Positions 35,413-43,256 of a DNA stretch of 64,000 nt are shown piece by piece. Both the position numbers and the translations under genes were made by a program. The stretch comes from Rhizobium phaseoli. Lineage in GTDB: Bacteria > Pseudomonadota > Alphaproteobacteria > Rhizobiales > Rhizobiaceae. The notes below the pieces were generated by a model. The model did no database searches. It saw only the letters and a program-made list of their open reading frames with translations, and was not told the DNA's origin. The stretch covers positions 48,558 to 112,557 of the forward strand of contig NZ_WUFT01000020.1 of assembly GCF_010668805.1 (NCBI RefSeq). Reading direction: 5' to 3'. Each line of letters starts with the position of its first letter. The first letter of the stretch is position 1.

Positions 35413-35859
35413 TCAGGACCTGTGTTTTTCGGCGTCGAGCCTGTCGATCGCCTGCACGTTGCCGGCCGACGGGCCATCGGGGTCGAATTCGGAAGCAAGC
35501 CAGACGTCGACGATCGACTTCGCCAGTTCCGGCCCGATGACCCGCGCCCCCATCGTTATGATCTGGGCGTTGTTCGATTTCACCGCGCGCTCCGCCGAAT
35601 AGGTGTCGTGGGTGAGGGCGGCGCGAATACCCGGCACCTTGTTTGCGGAAATGCACACGCCGATGCCGGTGCCGCAGAACAGGATGCCGCGCTGATGTTC
35701 GCCATCGACGATAGTCTGCGCGAGACGTTGCGAAAGATCGGCATAGAAGCCGGATTGGCTGAGGTCGTGAACTTCGAGGTCTGCCTTGCCGGCCAGATGG
35801 GCGGCAATGACATCCAATAGTGGTTTGCCTGCGCTGTCTGCGCCGATTGCGATCTTCAT
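35413..35859 (-). CDS. derI: D-erythrulose-4-phosphate isomerase (RpiB-like)
   Basis: A 148-residue RpiB/LacAB-family sugar-phosphate isomerase from ATG 35859, preceded by AAGGAAAC. It has MKIAIGADSAGKPLLD at the N-terminus, FCGTGIGVCISANKVPGIRAAL with the active-site Cys, and VKSNNAQIITMGARVIG. In erythritol and apiose catabolism, DerI (EryI of Brucella) converts D-erythrulose 4-phosphate to D-erythrose 4-phosphate. The partner epimerase-like isomerase lies immediately upstream, which favours DerI over ribose-5-phosphate isomerase. Confidence 0.78.
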   Translation of the reverse strand: MKIAIGADSAGKPLLDVIAAHLAGKADLEVHDLSQSGFYADLSQRLAQTIVDGEHQRGILFCGTGIGVCISANKVPGIRAALTHDTYSAERAVKSNNAQIITMGARVIGPELAKSIVDVWLASEFDPDGPSAGNVQAIDRLDAEKHRS

Positions 35860-35894
35860 AGCCGTTTCCTTTCGCTCGCCCTCAGGCATGGAAA

Positions 35895-36659
35895 TCACCG
35901 TTCGATCGCCGCGCTGACGCGGCGGAGAATGTCGAGGTAGCCGTCGACGGACCAGGCAGAGCGGCCGATGAACAGCCCGTCGATATGCGCCTCTGTGATC
36001 AGTTCCTGACAATTTTCAGGATTGACGCTGCCGCCGTAGAGAACCGGTACCGCACGGCCGAGAATGGCCTTGGCCACTTCGGCGATCTTTCCGTGCCGCT
36101 CCGACGCGTAGTCGGCACTCGCCGGAATGCCGTTGACGCCGATCGCCCAGACGGGTTCGTAGGCAAGCAGGATCGGAACCATTTCGGCCTCGGTATCGAC
36201 GCCCCGCAAGGCGGCCTTGACCTGCCGCCGCAAAACCGCATCGGCCCGGCCCTCCTGGCGCTCCTGCAAGGTCTCGCCGATGCAGATCAGCGGCGTCAAG
36301 CCATGGCGGATGGCGGCGGAAACCTTGAGGCCGACGGTTTCGTCGGTTTCGCCGAAATGCTCGCGCCGCTCGGAATGGCCGAGTTCGACGATGTCGAGCT
36401 GGCAATCCTTCAGCATCAGAGGAGAAATCTCGCCGGTCCAGGCGCCGGCATCCTCCCAGTGCATGTTCTGGGCGCCGACCTTCACCGAAGTCTCGGCCAG
36501 CAGACGCTTGACCTCGCGCACTGCCGTAAAGGCGGGAATGACGAAGCGCTGCACGCGGGTATCGCGTTCCGCGTCCGTCGCTGCGAGGCGGTGCGCGAAA
36601 GCCAGCGCTTCCTCCACCGTCTTGTTCATCTTGAAACTGGTGCCGACCCAGACGACCAT
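35895..36659 (-). CDS. lerI: L-erythrulose-1-phosphate isomerase (triose-phosphate-isomerase-like)
   Basis: A 254-residue TIM barrel from ATG 36659. It has the TpiA landmarks: GTSFKMNKT near the N-terminus, GAQNMHWEDAGAWTGE, ELGHSERREHFGE with the catalytic His, LAYEPVWAIG with the catalytic Glu, and VLYGGSVNP. The YEPVWAIG loop shows that chemistry is intact. In apiose and erythritol pathways, LerI (EryH of Brucella) converts L-erythrulose 1-phosphate to D-erythrulose 4-phosphate. It lies 35 bases from derI and its start overlaps the oiaK stop. Confidence 0.78.
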   Translation of the reverse strand: MVVWVGTSFKMNKTVEEALAFAHRLAATDAERDTRVQRFVIPAFTAVREVKRLLAETSVKVGAQNMHWEDAGAWTGEISPLMLKDCQLDIVELGHSERREHFGETDETVGLKVSAAIRHGLTPLICIGETLQERQEGRADAVLRRQVKAALRGVDTEAEMVPILLAYEPVWAIGVNGIPASADYASERHGKIAEVAKAILGRAVPVLYGGSVNPENCQELITEAHIDGLFIGRSAWSVDGYLDILRRVSAAIER

Positions 36660-38002
36660 CAGTTCTTCCTTCCCAGACGGATCTGCGCGAAATAGCCGTC
36701 CGTTCCGACCTGGCCGCCTTTCAGCGCGATCTGCAGGCCGTTGGTCGGCGGGTAATCGCCATGGGCGAGGCATAGCGGCGAACCCGGCGTCTGGGGCAGC
36801 GGCAGTAGCGTCGTCAGCGCGTCGATCCTCAATTGCCGAAGCGCATGGCTCGACGTGTCACCGCCGGCAACGACCGCGCGCGACAGCCCTTCCGTTTCGA
36901 TCAGCCGGCGCAGGATCGTGCCGAGGCTACTGCCGAGCTGGTGACGGGCGCCCGGCAGCCGGTCGATATCGGCGCCACGGTCCGCCGATGGGCCGAGCGC
37001 CGTATAGAGGATGACGCTCTTGCCTTCTTTCAGCTTGCCGACACCCGCCTGCACGGCCGCCTCCACGGCGGCTTCCCCATTGGAAACCAGCGCCAGCGGG
37101 TCGAGCGCAATGCTCTCGAAACCGTTCTCGGCAGCCGTGCGGATCTGCCGCTCGGTGGTCGGCGAGACGCTGCCGGAGACGACGGCAAGGCGCTCGACCG
37201 GACCGATATCGGGAAATTCGGCGCTGTTCTCGCCGATCGCGCCGGTCTGCCGCCAGGCGCTGAGGAGAGCATATTCCACCCCTGAGGAGCCGGCGACGAA
37301 ACCTCCCGAGCGGCCGGTGACCCGCAGCATCTGCCGGCCGGCCGCCGCCTGCGTTGCCTCGGAGTCGACATCCAGGAGCAGGATCCCTTCGCCCTTCGAC
37401 GTTAATTGGTCGATCCGTTGGTCTGCGTCCGCCGCGGTGATCGCGACGAGATCGGCGAGCCGGACGGGGAGGGAGGTCTGCTTCGACAGGTGGAGCGCAA
37501 GATCCGCCTCGTCCATCGGCGTAACAGGATGGCGGCTCATGACGGGGTGGCGGTCGATGCGGAAGATGCGGCCCTGATAGGCGGCGAAGAGATTGCCGAA
37601 AGCCGTATAGCGCTTCAATTGCGGCGCGCCGACGATAACCGGCACGATGGATTGCCCGAATCGCCTGCGGCCGATTTCGATCGCCTTGCCGATATTACCG
37701 ATCCCCGGGCTGGAATCGAAGGTCGAGCAGACCTTGTAATGGCAGATCGAAGCACCGAGCGAACTCAGCCAGTCGAAGGCCGGCGCAAGATGTTCCTCCA
37801 TCCACGCCGGTGTCTCGCTGCGGCTCGTTCCCGCCAAGCCGATCGCGGGGCAGTGTTTGAAGCGGGCGAAGAATTCCGGCGTGGGAAGGTCGAGGAAAAG
37901 CACGGTCTCGACACCGTTCGAGGCAAGCGCCTCCATGACGTCGGTCGAGCCGGTAAAATCATCGCCGTAATAGCTGACGAGACGTCCGTCCATATCGGTC
38001 AC
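36659..38002 (-). CDS. oiaK: 3-oxo-isoapionate kinase (four-carbon acid sugar kinase, DUF1537)
   Basis: A 447-residue kinase of the DUF1537 family. The N-terminal substrate domain starts SYYGDDFTGSTDVMEAL; CHYKVCSTFDSSPGIGNIG is another substrate loop. The nucleotide-binding domain carries VSGSVSPTTERQI and AGGDTSSHALRQL. Other family members phosphorylate threonate and erythronate. Next to a RuBisCO-like protein and an apionate oxidoisomerase, it should make 3-oxo-isoapionate 4-phosphate. It overlaps oiaX and lerI, forming the order oiaX-oiaK-lerI-derI. Confidence 0.8.
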   Translation of the reverse strand: MTDMDGRLVSYYGDDFTGSTDVMEALASNGVETVLFLDLPTPEFFARFKHCPAIGLAGTSRSETPAWMEEHLAPAFDWLSSLGASICHYKVCSTFDSSPGIGNIGKAIEIGRRRFGQSIVPVIVGAPQLKRYTAFGNLFAAYQGRIFRIDRHPVMSRHPVTPMDEADLALHLSKQTSLPVRLADLVAITAADADQRIDQLTSKGEGILLLDVDSEATQAAAGRQMLRVTGRSGGFVAGSSGVEYALLSAWRQTGAIGENSAEFPDIGPVERLAVVSGSVSPTTERQIRTAAENGFESIALDPLALVSNGEAAVEAAVQAGVGKLKEGKSVILYTALGPSADRGADIDRLPGARHQLGSSLGTILRRLIETEGLSRAVVAGGDTSSHALRQLRIDALTTLLPLPQTPGSPLCLAHGDYPPTNGLQIALKGGQVGTDGYFAQIRLGRKN

Positions 38003-39255
38003 GCGCCCTTGCCGTCGCTGAATTTTGCAATCGAGGCGGCCAATTCAGGATGATCCTTGGCGTAGACCTCCAGCGGAATGTCGGCGACCGCAGCCTGCCA
38101 GGCCTGCTGCACGGCGCGAACGCCGGCCGCAGGGCCACCGGGATGGCTGACGATGCCGCCGCCGCAAAGATAGAGGAGGTCGACGGTGCGGCCGGTGCGC
38201 TGATAGGTCTCCGGCGCCTGCCCGCCCCACTGGCCGGAGCCGGCGACCGGAAGCGGCCGATCGGCGGCGTCGAACAGCGGCGCGCTGATGGCCTTGAAGG
38301 ACGAGACGAAGCTGTCGTCCGGCTCCCAATATTTGACCCTGATGCCGTTGATCTGGAACTGGTCGACACCCAAGAGCCGCCAGAACTGCTGGTAGACCTT
38401 GAAGTCCAGGCCGGCGCCCGGATCGCGCGTCAGCACGTCCCAGCCGTTGCGATGGGCGTGCAGCACCAGGCTCGAGCGCTTGCGCAGAAAGCTCATGCCG
38501 CCGAAGCCGATCGAGTTGATATTGACGACGGCGCAGTTGCCGCCGGCCGCAGCGACGATGTCATGGTTGCGCATCATCTCGTCCGGGTCGGCATGCGAGA
38601 TGCCGAAGGCATACATCACCTTCTTGCCGGTCTTCTGCTCGTGATCGAGAATGCGCGGCATGATCGCGGCGACACGGTCCTTGAGCGGCGAATAGGCCGG
38701 GCTCATCAGTTTCTCGTCGTCCTTGATGAAGTCGACGCCCGATGCGATCAGCTCTCCGACGAGCTCAGCCGTCTCATGCGGTCTCAGACCAAGCGCCGGC
38801 TTGACGATCGTGCCGATGATCGGCCGTCCCTCCACGCCGGTGAGGCGGCGGCTGCCCGGAATGCCGAACTGCGGTCCGGGATGGGCGCTTTTGAAGGCGT
38901 CCGGCAGCTTCATGTCGACGATGCGGATGCCGGTCATGCCCTTGATCGAATAGACGCCGCCGATCGCGATCGTCATCAGAGCGGAGAGATCGGTGCCGAT
39001 CGCCTCGAGCGGAAAGCCGATGTCGACATCGGCGCGGTGGAGCAGCGTGCCGTGAGCCGCCTCCGGCCAGGTCGGATGACGCGCATCCTCGAGCGGGCGG
39101 ATCGCCAGCACCCGAGCGGCGACGCGCGCCTTCAGCTCCTCGGTCTCGCCCGGAACCGGCACGAAGGTCCCGGTCGACTGGTCGCTGGCGATCTTCTCCG
39201 CCATCGCCTCGACGCTGCCGGCCGTTTCGATGCGGTAGGTCAGGGTAATCATCAT
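37999..39255 (-). CDS. oiaX: RuBisCO-like protein: 3-oxo-isoapionate-4-phosphate decarboxylase
   Basis: A 418-residue RuBisCO-superfamily protein. ATG 39255 is used; an adjacent ATG at 39252 is possible, and no strong ribosome site is seen. Large-subunit motifs are GTIVKPALGL (Lys152), GVDFIKDDEKL (Lys178, Asp180, Glu181, the metal/carbamate site), LVLHAHRNG and GSGQWGGQ. The tail LCGGGIVSHPGG is the phosphate site. In the apiose pathway the OiaX class removes CO2 to give L-erythrulose 1-phosphate, which fits the adjacent isomerases; the related OiaT class hydrolyses the same compound, so the exact reaction is inferred from context. Confidence 0.82.
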   Translation of the reverse strand: MMITLTYRIETAGSVEAMAEKIASDQSTGTFVPVPGETEELKARVAARVLAIRPLEDARHPTWPEAAHGTLLHRADVDIGFPLEAIGTDLSALMTIAIGGVYSIKGMTGIRIVDMKLPDAFKSAHPGPQFGIPGSRRLTGVEGRPIIGTIVKPALGLRPHETAELVGELIASGVDFIKDDEKLMSPAYSPLKDRVAAIMPRILDHEQKTGKKVMYAFGISHADPDEMMRNHDIVAAAGGNCAVVNINSIGFGGMSFLRKRSSLVLHAHRNGWDVLTRDPGAGLDFKVYQQFWRLLGVDQFQINGIRVKYWEPDDSFVSSFKAISAPLFDAADRPLPVAGSGQWGGQAPETYQRTGRTVDLLYLCGGGIVSHPGGPAAGVRAVQQAWQAAVADIPLEVYAKDHPELAASIAKFSDGKGA

Positions 39256-39311
39256 GAAACCGACGGCTGCTCCTCTCGCCAACGCCGATTGCCATGGCGT
39301 CAACTCGTGAG

Positions 39312-39330
39312 CTGGTATAATGAGTATTCC
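39312..39330. promoter_or_regulatory. Candidate GntR operator in the oiaX-gntR divergent promoter
   Basis: CTGGTATAATGAGT (39312-39325) matches the apnO upstream motif at 13 of 14 positions. It sits in an imperfect palindrome, GGTATAATGAGTATTCC (39314-39330), in which 6 of 8 base pairs are complementary. FadR-subgroup GntR proteins favour short GGTAT/ATACC-like half-sites. Confidence 0.55.
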
Positions 39331-39416
39331 AACTGTTGAAAAGCGGAATCTTCGGCTGCGCGATTTTCGATCGCGAGCTTTGTCCTTGGTCCGGAAAACT
39401 GTTAGGAGGAGACATT

Positions 39417-40139
39417 TTGAGCCAGCGAGATGTTATGACCCAACCCCTCGAACAGATCGTCCGCCGCAAACTCTCCGACGAAGTGTTTGATCGATTGGAG
39501 CGATTGATCACCTCGGGCGAGCTTCAGCCCGGCGATGAAATGCCCTCCGAGCGGGTGCTGATGGAGCGCTTCGGGGTCGGCCGGCCGGCGATCCGCGAGG
39601 CCATGCAGTCGCTCGCCAACAAGGGCCTTGTCAGCATTTCGCACGGCGAGCGGGCGAAGGTTCTGAGGCTGACGGCAAAGTCGATCTTCCGCCAGGTCGA
39701 TCTCACCGCCAAGATCATGCTGTCGCAATCGGCGGACTCGCTGGAGCATCTGAAGAGCGCCCGCATCTTCTTCGAGCGCGGCATGGCGCGCGAGGCCGCG
39801 CAGCGGGCTTCGGCAACTGATATCGGCGACCTCAGGGAGATTATCGAGCGCCAGCGCCGGTCGCTCGGGCGGCCCGAAGAATTCATCGATGCCGATATGG
39901 AGTTCCACACTCGCATCGCCCAGATCTCCGGCAATCCGATCTACGTCGCCGTCAGCGAAGCCATGCTCGCCTGGCTGAAGGAATATCATACCGAGATGCT
40001 GATCTGGACCGGCAAGGAAAAGTTCACGCTCGCCGAACACGACGAAATCGTCGACCGCCTTGAAGCCAACGATATCGACGGCTCGGAAACCGCGCTGCTC
40101 AAACACCTCGAACGCTCGCGCGCACTTTACGCGAAGTAG
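39417..40139 (+). CDS. GntR-family (FadR/NanR-like) regulator of the apiose locus
   Basis: A 240-residue protein from TTG 39417, preceded by TAGGAGGAGAC; ATG 39435 would be an alternative. The winged helix-turn-helix (VFDRLERLITSGELQPGDEMPSERVLMERFGVGRPAIREAMQSL) is followed by an FCD all-helical effector domain (FIDADMEFHTRIAQISGNP, and AEHDEIVDRL with metal-binding His). The NanR-like extension MTQPLEQIVRRKLSDE is at the N-terminus. Divergent from oiaX, it should repress the apiose genes until an intermediate binds. Confidence 0.85.
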   Translation: MSQRDVMTQPLEQIVRRKLSDEVFDRLERLITSGELQPGDEMPSERVLMERFGVGRPAIREAMQSLANKGLVSISHGERAKVLRLTAKSIFRQVDLTAKIMLSQSADSLEHLKSARIFFERGMAREAAQRASATDIGDLREIIERQRRSLGRPEEFIDADMEFHTRIAQISGNPIYVAVSEAMLAWLKEYHTEMLIWTGKEKFTLAEHDEIVDRLEANDIDGSETALLKHLERSRALYAK

Positions 40140-40232
40140 GGAGATTTTGTTGAGCGACGGCTTGGGAACAATGATGTGCCGGCGAGGTTGTGGATACGCC
40201 AGTCAGGCAAAGATCCCAAGGAGGATATGAGA

Positions 40233-40553
40233 ATGCATATGAAACTCGTAGCAGCTTCGCTTTTCGCAATCGGCATGGCCACATCGGCCTTCGCCCAGTC
40301 CAACCCGGCGCCGGCCGGCGCCACGATCGACAAGAATCAGGCCGATCAGGGTGGGGGCGCGGCCAGCGACATGAAGGCCAAGAAGCCGATGGCGACCGAT
40401 TCCACCACGACCAATTCCACGACCAGCGGCACCATGAAAATGGACAAGACCAAGTGCCCGAACCCGGTCAACAACTCCGCCAAACTCCAGACTCAGGGCG
40501 GCACAAGCAATGCGACGCCGATGGACGAAGCCTGCGCAGCCCATAACAACTGA
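40233..40553 (+). CDS. Small secreted protein of unknown function
   Basis: A 106-residue protein from ATG 40233 (AAGGAGG at 40218, spacing 8). A signal peptide MHMKLVAASLFAIGMATSAFA precedes a mature region rich in Ser, Thr, Asn, Pro and Lys (MATDSTTTNSTTSGTMKMDKTKCP). The two cysteines near the end (KCPNP and EACAAH) could form a disulfide. Similar proteins in rhizobia are annotated as hypothetical or exopolysaccharide-associated. It is monocistronic, with a terminator directly after it. Confidence 0.7.
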   Translation: MHMKLVAASLFAIGMATSAFAQSNPAPAGATIDKNQADQGGGAASDMKAKKPMATDSTTTNSTTSGTMKMDKTKCPNPVNNSAKLQTQGGTSNATPMDEACAAHNN

Positions 40554-40571
40554 TTGGCTTCCCCAGACAAA

Positions 40572-40591
40572 AACCCCGCTTCGGCGGGGTT
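40572..40591 (+). terminator. Terminator after the small secreted protein gene
   Basis: An 8-bp stem AACCCCGC/GCGGGGTT with a TTCG tetraloop is followed by CTTGTCTC. It lies 18 bases past the stop codon. Confidence 0.85.
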
Positions 40592-40637
40592 CTTGTCTCA
40601 TCGCTCAGCCCTTCTCGGCGGCATTCCCGACACCGGC

Positions 40638-40686
40638 TTGACTCATCGAAAGGCGATTGGTATCAATCTGGGTAATCGATAACCCA
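40638..40686 (+). promoter_or_regulatory. Promoter and operator of the lacI-type gene
   Basis: TTGACT (40638) and TATCAA (40661) are separated by 17 bases. The predicted start near 40673 falls inside the near-palindrome TGGGTAATCGATAACCCA (40669-40686), a central-CG operator of LacI type. The regulator would thus block its own promoter. Confidence 0.65.
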
Positions 40687-40697
40687 AAGCGCAGCCC

Positions 40698-41702
40698 GTG
40701 ACGACTTCCCTCAACGACATAGCCGCCCGTGCAGGCGTTTCCGTCAAGACCGTGTCAGGCGCCTTGCATGGCGGCTCGGCGCGCATGTCGGAGGACACCC
40801 GGCAGCGGATCAAGGAGATTGCCGAGGAACTGGGTTATGTCACCAACTTCGCCGCCCGCAGCATGCGGCAGGGGTGGATGCCGCTCGTCGGCCTTGTTGC
40901 CGATGATCTGATCACGTCGCCTTTTGCGACGGAGATCATCAGGGGGCTCGACGGCGCCGTGCGCGCCGCCGACATGGCCGTTTTCGCGATGACGCTCGGC
41001 GGCCATCGCAGCGTCGCGTCGATCCTCGACGAGATGCGGCGTTTTCGCCCGCGGGCGATCGCCTATGCCGCCATGTATCACAAGAGCGTCGACCTGCCGC
41101 CGGAATTTGCCGATGCGGTCGGGGTCATGATCAACTGCCGCGATGCCAACGACCGCGTGACCTCGCTGGTGCCCGATGAAACGGGGGCGGCGATTGAGAT
41201 CACCAACTACCTGATCGATGCCGGCCGGCGCAATATCGCCTTCATCAACCTTCCGGGGCTGCTCGCCGGGGACCTGCGTGAACTTGGTTTCCGGCAGACG
41301 CTCGATCATGCCGGCATCGACGGAGCCGGCGCCATCGTCCTGCCTGCGGTCAGCAAGGCGATCTACAGCGACCGGGCACACAGCCTCGTAGGCACGCATG
41401 TGCATGCGCTGATGAACGGCCCGCAGCGTCCCGATGCCATCCTCTGCGGCAATGACCGCGTGGCGATGGAGGTCTATGCCGCGCTGCGCCGGACGGGTGC
41501 TGCCATTCCCGACGACGTCGCCGTTGCGAGTTTCGACAACCAGGTCGAGATCGCCTCGCGTCTCGACCCGCCGCTGACCACCATGGCGCTGCCCCATCGC
41601 GCTATGGGCCGTCAGGCTGCGCACATCCTGCTTGCCGAAGACCGGGCTCCGGTCGGGGTGCAGAAACTGCCGTTCCAGTTGGTGGAGCGGGCATCCGTAT
41701 AA
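40698..41702 (+). CDS. LacI-family repressor of the beta-fructoside operon
   Basis: A 334-residue regulator starting at GTG 40698. The helix-turn-helix MTTSLNDIAARAGVSVKTVSGALHGGSARMSEDT and hinge EELGYVTNFAARSMR are typical; the periplasmic-binding-protein-like domain ends in ASFDNQVEIASRLDPPLTTMALP. The first helix reads VSVKTVSGAL, while most LacI members have TVSRVL. It is 36 bases from the binding-protein gene and probably controls the sugar transporter and the GH32 enzyme. Confidence 0.9.
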   Translation: MTTSLNDIAARAGVSVKTVSGALHGGSARMSEDTRQRIKEIAEELGYVTNFAARSMRQGWMPLVGLVADDLITSPFATEIIRGLDGAVRAADMAVFAMTLGGHRSVASILDEMRRFRPRAIAYAAMYHKSVDLPPEFADAVGVMINCRDANDRVTSLVPDETGAAIEITNYLIDAGRRNIAFINLPGLLAGDLRELGFRQTLDHAGIDGAGAIVLPAVSKAIYSDRAHSLVGTHVHALMNGPQRPDAILCGNDRVAMEVYAALRRTGAAIPDDVAVASFDNQVEIASRLDPPLTTMALPHRAMGRQAAHILLAEDRAPVGVQKLPFQLVERASV

Positions 41703-41738
41703 ATTGAGAAAGTCCCATTCAATTGAGGAGGAATTCTA

Positions 41739-43031
41739 ATGGGTAAACGTTTACTTTTGTCTCTGGTCCTGTCCTCGGCACTATCAGCCTCGTGGGCGCA
41801 GGCAGCCGAGAAAACCGCAATCCAGGTCATGCATCAGGGCGATCCCGGTTTTGTCGCCGCCTACGGCAAGGTCGCCGAACGGTTCGAGGCCGCCAATCCC
41901 GATGTCGACATACAGTTCATCTATGCGCCGCACGATGCCTATAACGAGAAGTTCAGCGCGGCCGTCATGGCCAAGCAACTGCCCGACGTCATGGAACTCG
42001 ATGCGCCGTTTCTCGCCAATTACGTCTGGTCGGGCTATCTTCAGCCGATCAAGCCGCTGATCGACAAGGACCTCCTCGACGACATGACGGAGTCCAACAT
42101 CGCCCAGGGCACATACCCGATCGACAAGGACCTCTACGCAATCGGCCTGACCGACTCGTCGGTGGTTCTTTACGGCAACAAGAAATATCTCGAAGCGATC
42201 GGCGCCCGCATCCCGAAATCCGTCGACGATGCCTGGACCCGGGTGGAATTCGAAACCTATCTCGAAAAGCTTTCCAAGCTCGACGGCGTGAAGTGGCCGA
42301 TCGATACCTTCCGCGGCTACGGCATCAAGACCGAATGGATCACCTATGCCTATGGCCCGATCCTGCAATCGGCCGGCTGCGACCTGATCGACCGCAAGGC
42401 CTGGAAATCCGAGGGCACACTCGATAGCGATGCCTGCGTCGATGCTCTCGCCATGATGCAGAAATGGGTCAAGAACGGCTGGGTCGTGCCGCAGTCGGCC
42501 GGAACCAACCAGTTCTTTGCCGAAGGCAATCCGGCCGCGCTGGCGCTCGGCGGACACTGGGTCTATGCCGAGGCTGCCGCGACCATGAAGGACAACATCG
42601 TCGTGCTGCCGCTTCCAAAATTCGGCGCTAAAGGCGCGAGCCCGAATGGCACCTGGATCTGGGCGATCACCAAGACGTCGAAACATCCCGATATCGCCGC
42701 CAAGTTCATCAGCTTCCTGCTGAAGGACAAGGAGTTCCGGACCTTCGCCGCAAGCCAGTCGGGCTATCCCGGCTTGAAGAGCTTCGCTGCCGAATCTCCG
42801 CTCTATGCCGCCGGCGGCCCGATGGCGATCGCCTTCGAGCAGGCATCGAAGACGGCCGTCGCCCGCCCGCCACATCCTGCCTATCCCACAATCACCTCGG
42901 CCTTCATGCAGGCCGTCGACCAGGCGTTCAATGGCGGCGATCCCAAGGAGGCGCTGACGTCAGCCGCCAAGAAAATCGATCAGGATATCGAGGACAATGA
43001 CGGCTATCCGCCATTTGGCGACGGGCAATAA
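41739..43031 (+). CDS. Sugar ABC transporter substrate-binding protein (family 1)
   Basis: A 430-residue periplasmic binding protein. The signal peptide MGKRLLLSLVLSSALSASWAQA is followed by the family 1 fold (QVMHQGDPGFVAAYGKVAERFEAANPDVDIQF), with PDVMELDAPFLANYVWSGYLQPI and later GNPAALALGGHWVYAEAA, FLLKDKEFRTFAASQSGYPG. GAGGAGGAATTC precedes the start. It should bind a sucrose or fructo-oligosaccharide, because a GH32 hydrolase is in the same operon. It is the first transport gene after the LacI regulator. Confidence 0.9.
   Translation: MGKRLLLSLVLSSALSASWAQAAEKTAIQVMHQGDPGFVAAYGKVAERFEAANPDVDIQFIYAPHDAYNEKFSAAVMAKQLPDVMELDAPFLANYVWSGYLQPIKPLIDKDLLDDMTESNIAQGTYPIDKDLYAIGLTDSSVVLYGNKKYLEAIGARIPKSVDDAWTRVEFETYLEKLSKLDGVKWPIDTFRGYGIKTEWITYAYGPILQSAGCDLIDRKAWKSEGTLDSDACVDALAMMQKWVKNGWVVPQSAGTNQFFAEGNPAALALGGHWVYAEAAATMKDNIVVLPLPKFGAKGASPNGTWIWAITKTSKHPDIAAKFISFLLKDKEFRTFAASQSGYPGLKSFAAESPLYAAGGPMAIAFEQASKTAVARPPHPAYPTITSAFMQAVDQAFNGGDPKEALTSAAKKIDQDIEDNDGYPPFGDGQ
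41743..41754. promoter_or_regulatory. LacI-type operator within the binding-protein gene start
   Basis: GTAAACGTTTAC is a perfect 12-bp palindrome with a central CG, overlapping codons 2-6 of the transporter binding-protein gene. It matches the core GTAATCGATAAC of the promoter operator at 9 of 12 positions. It uses the codon TTA, which is rare in this GC-rich genome, suggesting selection on the DNA and not on the protein. Confidence 0.6.
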
Positions 43032-43056
43032 GCGTGATCGCTGCCGATAGGTCGAA

Positions 43057-43089
43057 GCCCTGCGATGTCTCCGGCAGACATCGCAGGGC
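43057..43089. terminator. Strong intra-operon hairpin after the binding-protein gene
   Basis: A perfect 14-bp stem (GCCCTGCGATGTCT with AGACATCGCAGGGC, loop CCGGC) begins 26 bases after the stop codon. There is no T-run, so it is more likely an mRNA 3'-end stabiliser or partial terminator, giving more binding protein than permease. Confidence 0.55.
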
Positions 43090-43100
43090 GGGACCGGCAT

Positions 43101-43236
43101 CTAAAGCGCGTCGCGATCTTTCAGATTCGCGCCTCGCGCGCTTTAGCTCTTTATTTTCTCGCATGTCGTTTGCGGCAAAAGCGCTTCGCGCTTTGCCCGG
43201 GAAAACCACCGCCCATTTTTGCGCGACATGCTTTAG
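43101..43236. repeat. Rhizobial intergenic mosaic palindromes
   Basis: Two nested inverted structures are visible. CTAAAGCGCG pairs with CGCGCTTTAG (43101-43110 with 43137-43146). GCATGTCG pairs with CGACATGC (43161-43168 with 43224-43231), enclosing the hairpin AAAGCG/CGCTTT at 43178-43194. They are inserted inside an operon without disrupting any gene. Confidence 0.65.
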
Positions 43237-43256
43237 GCTTGGAAAGGAGGAACTGC

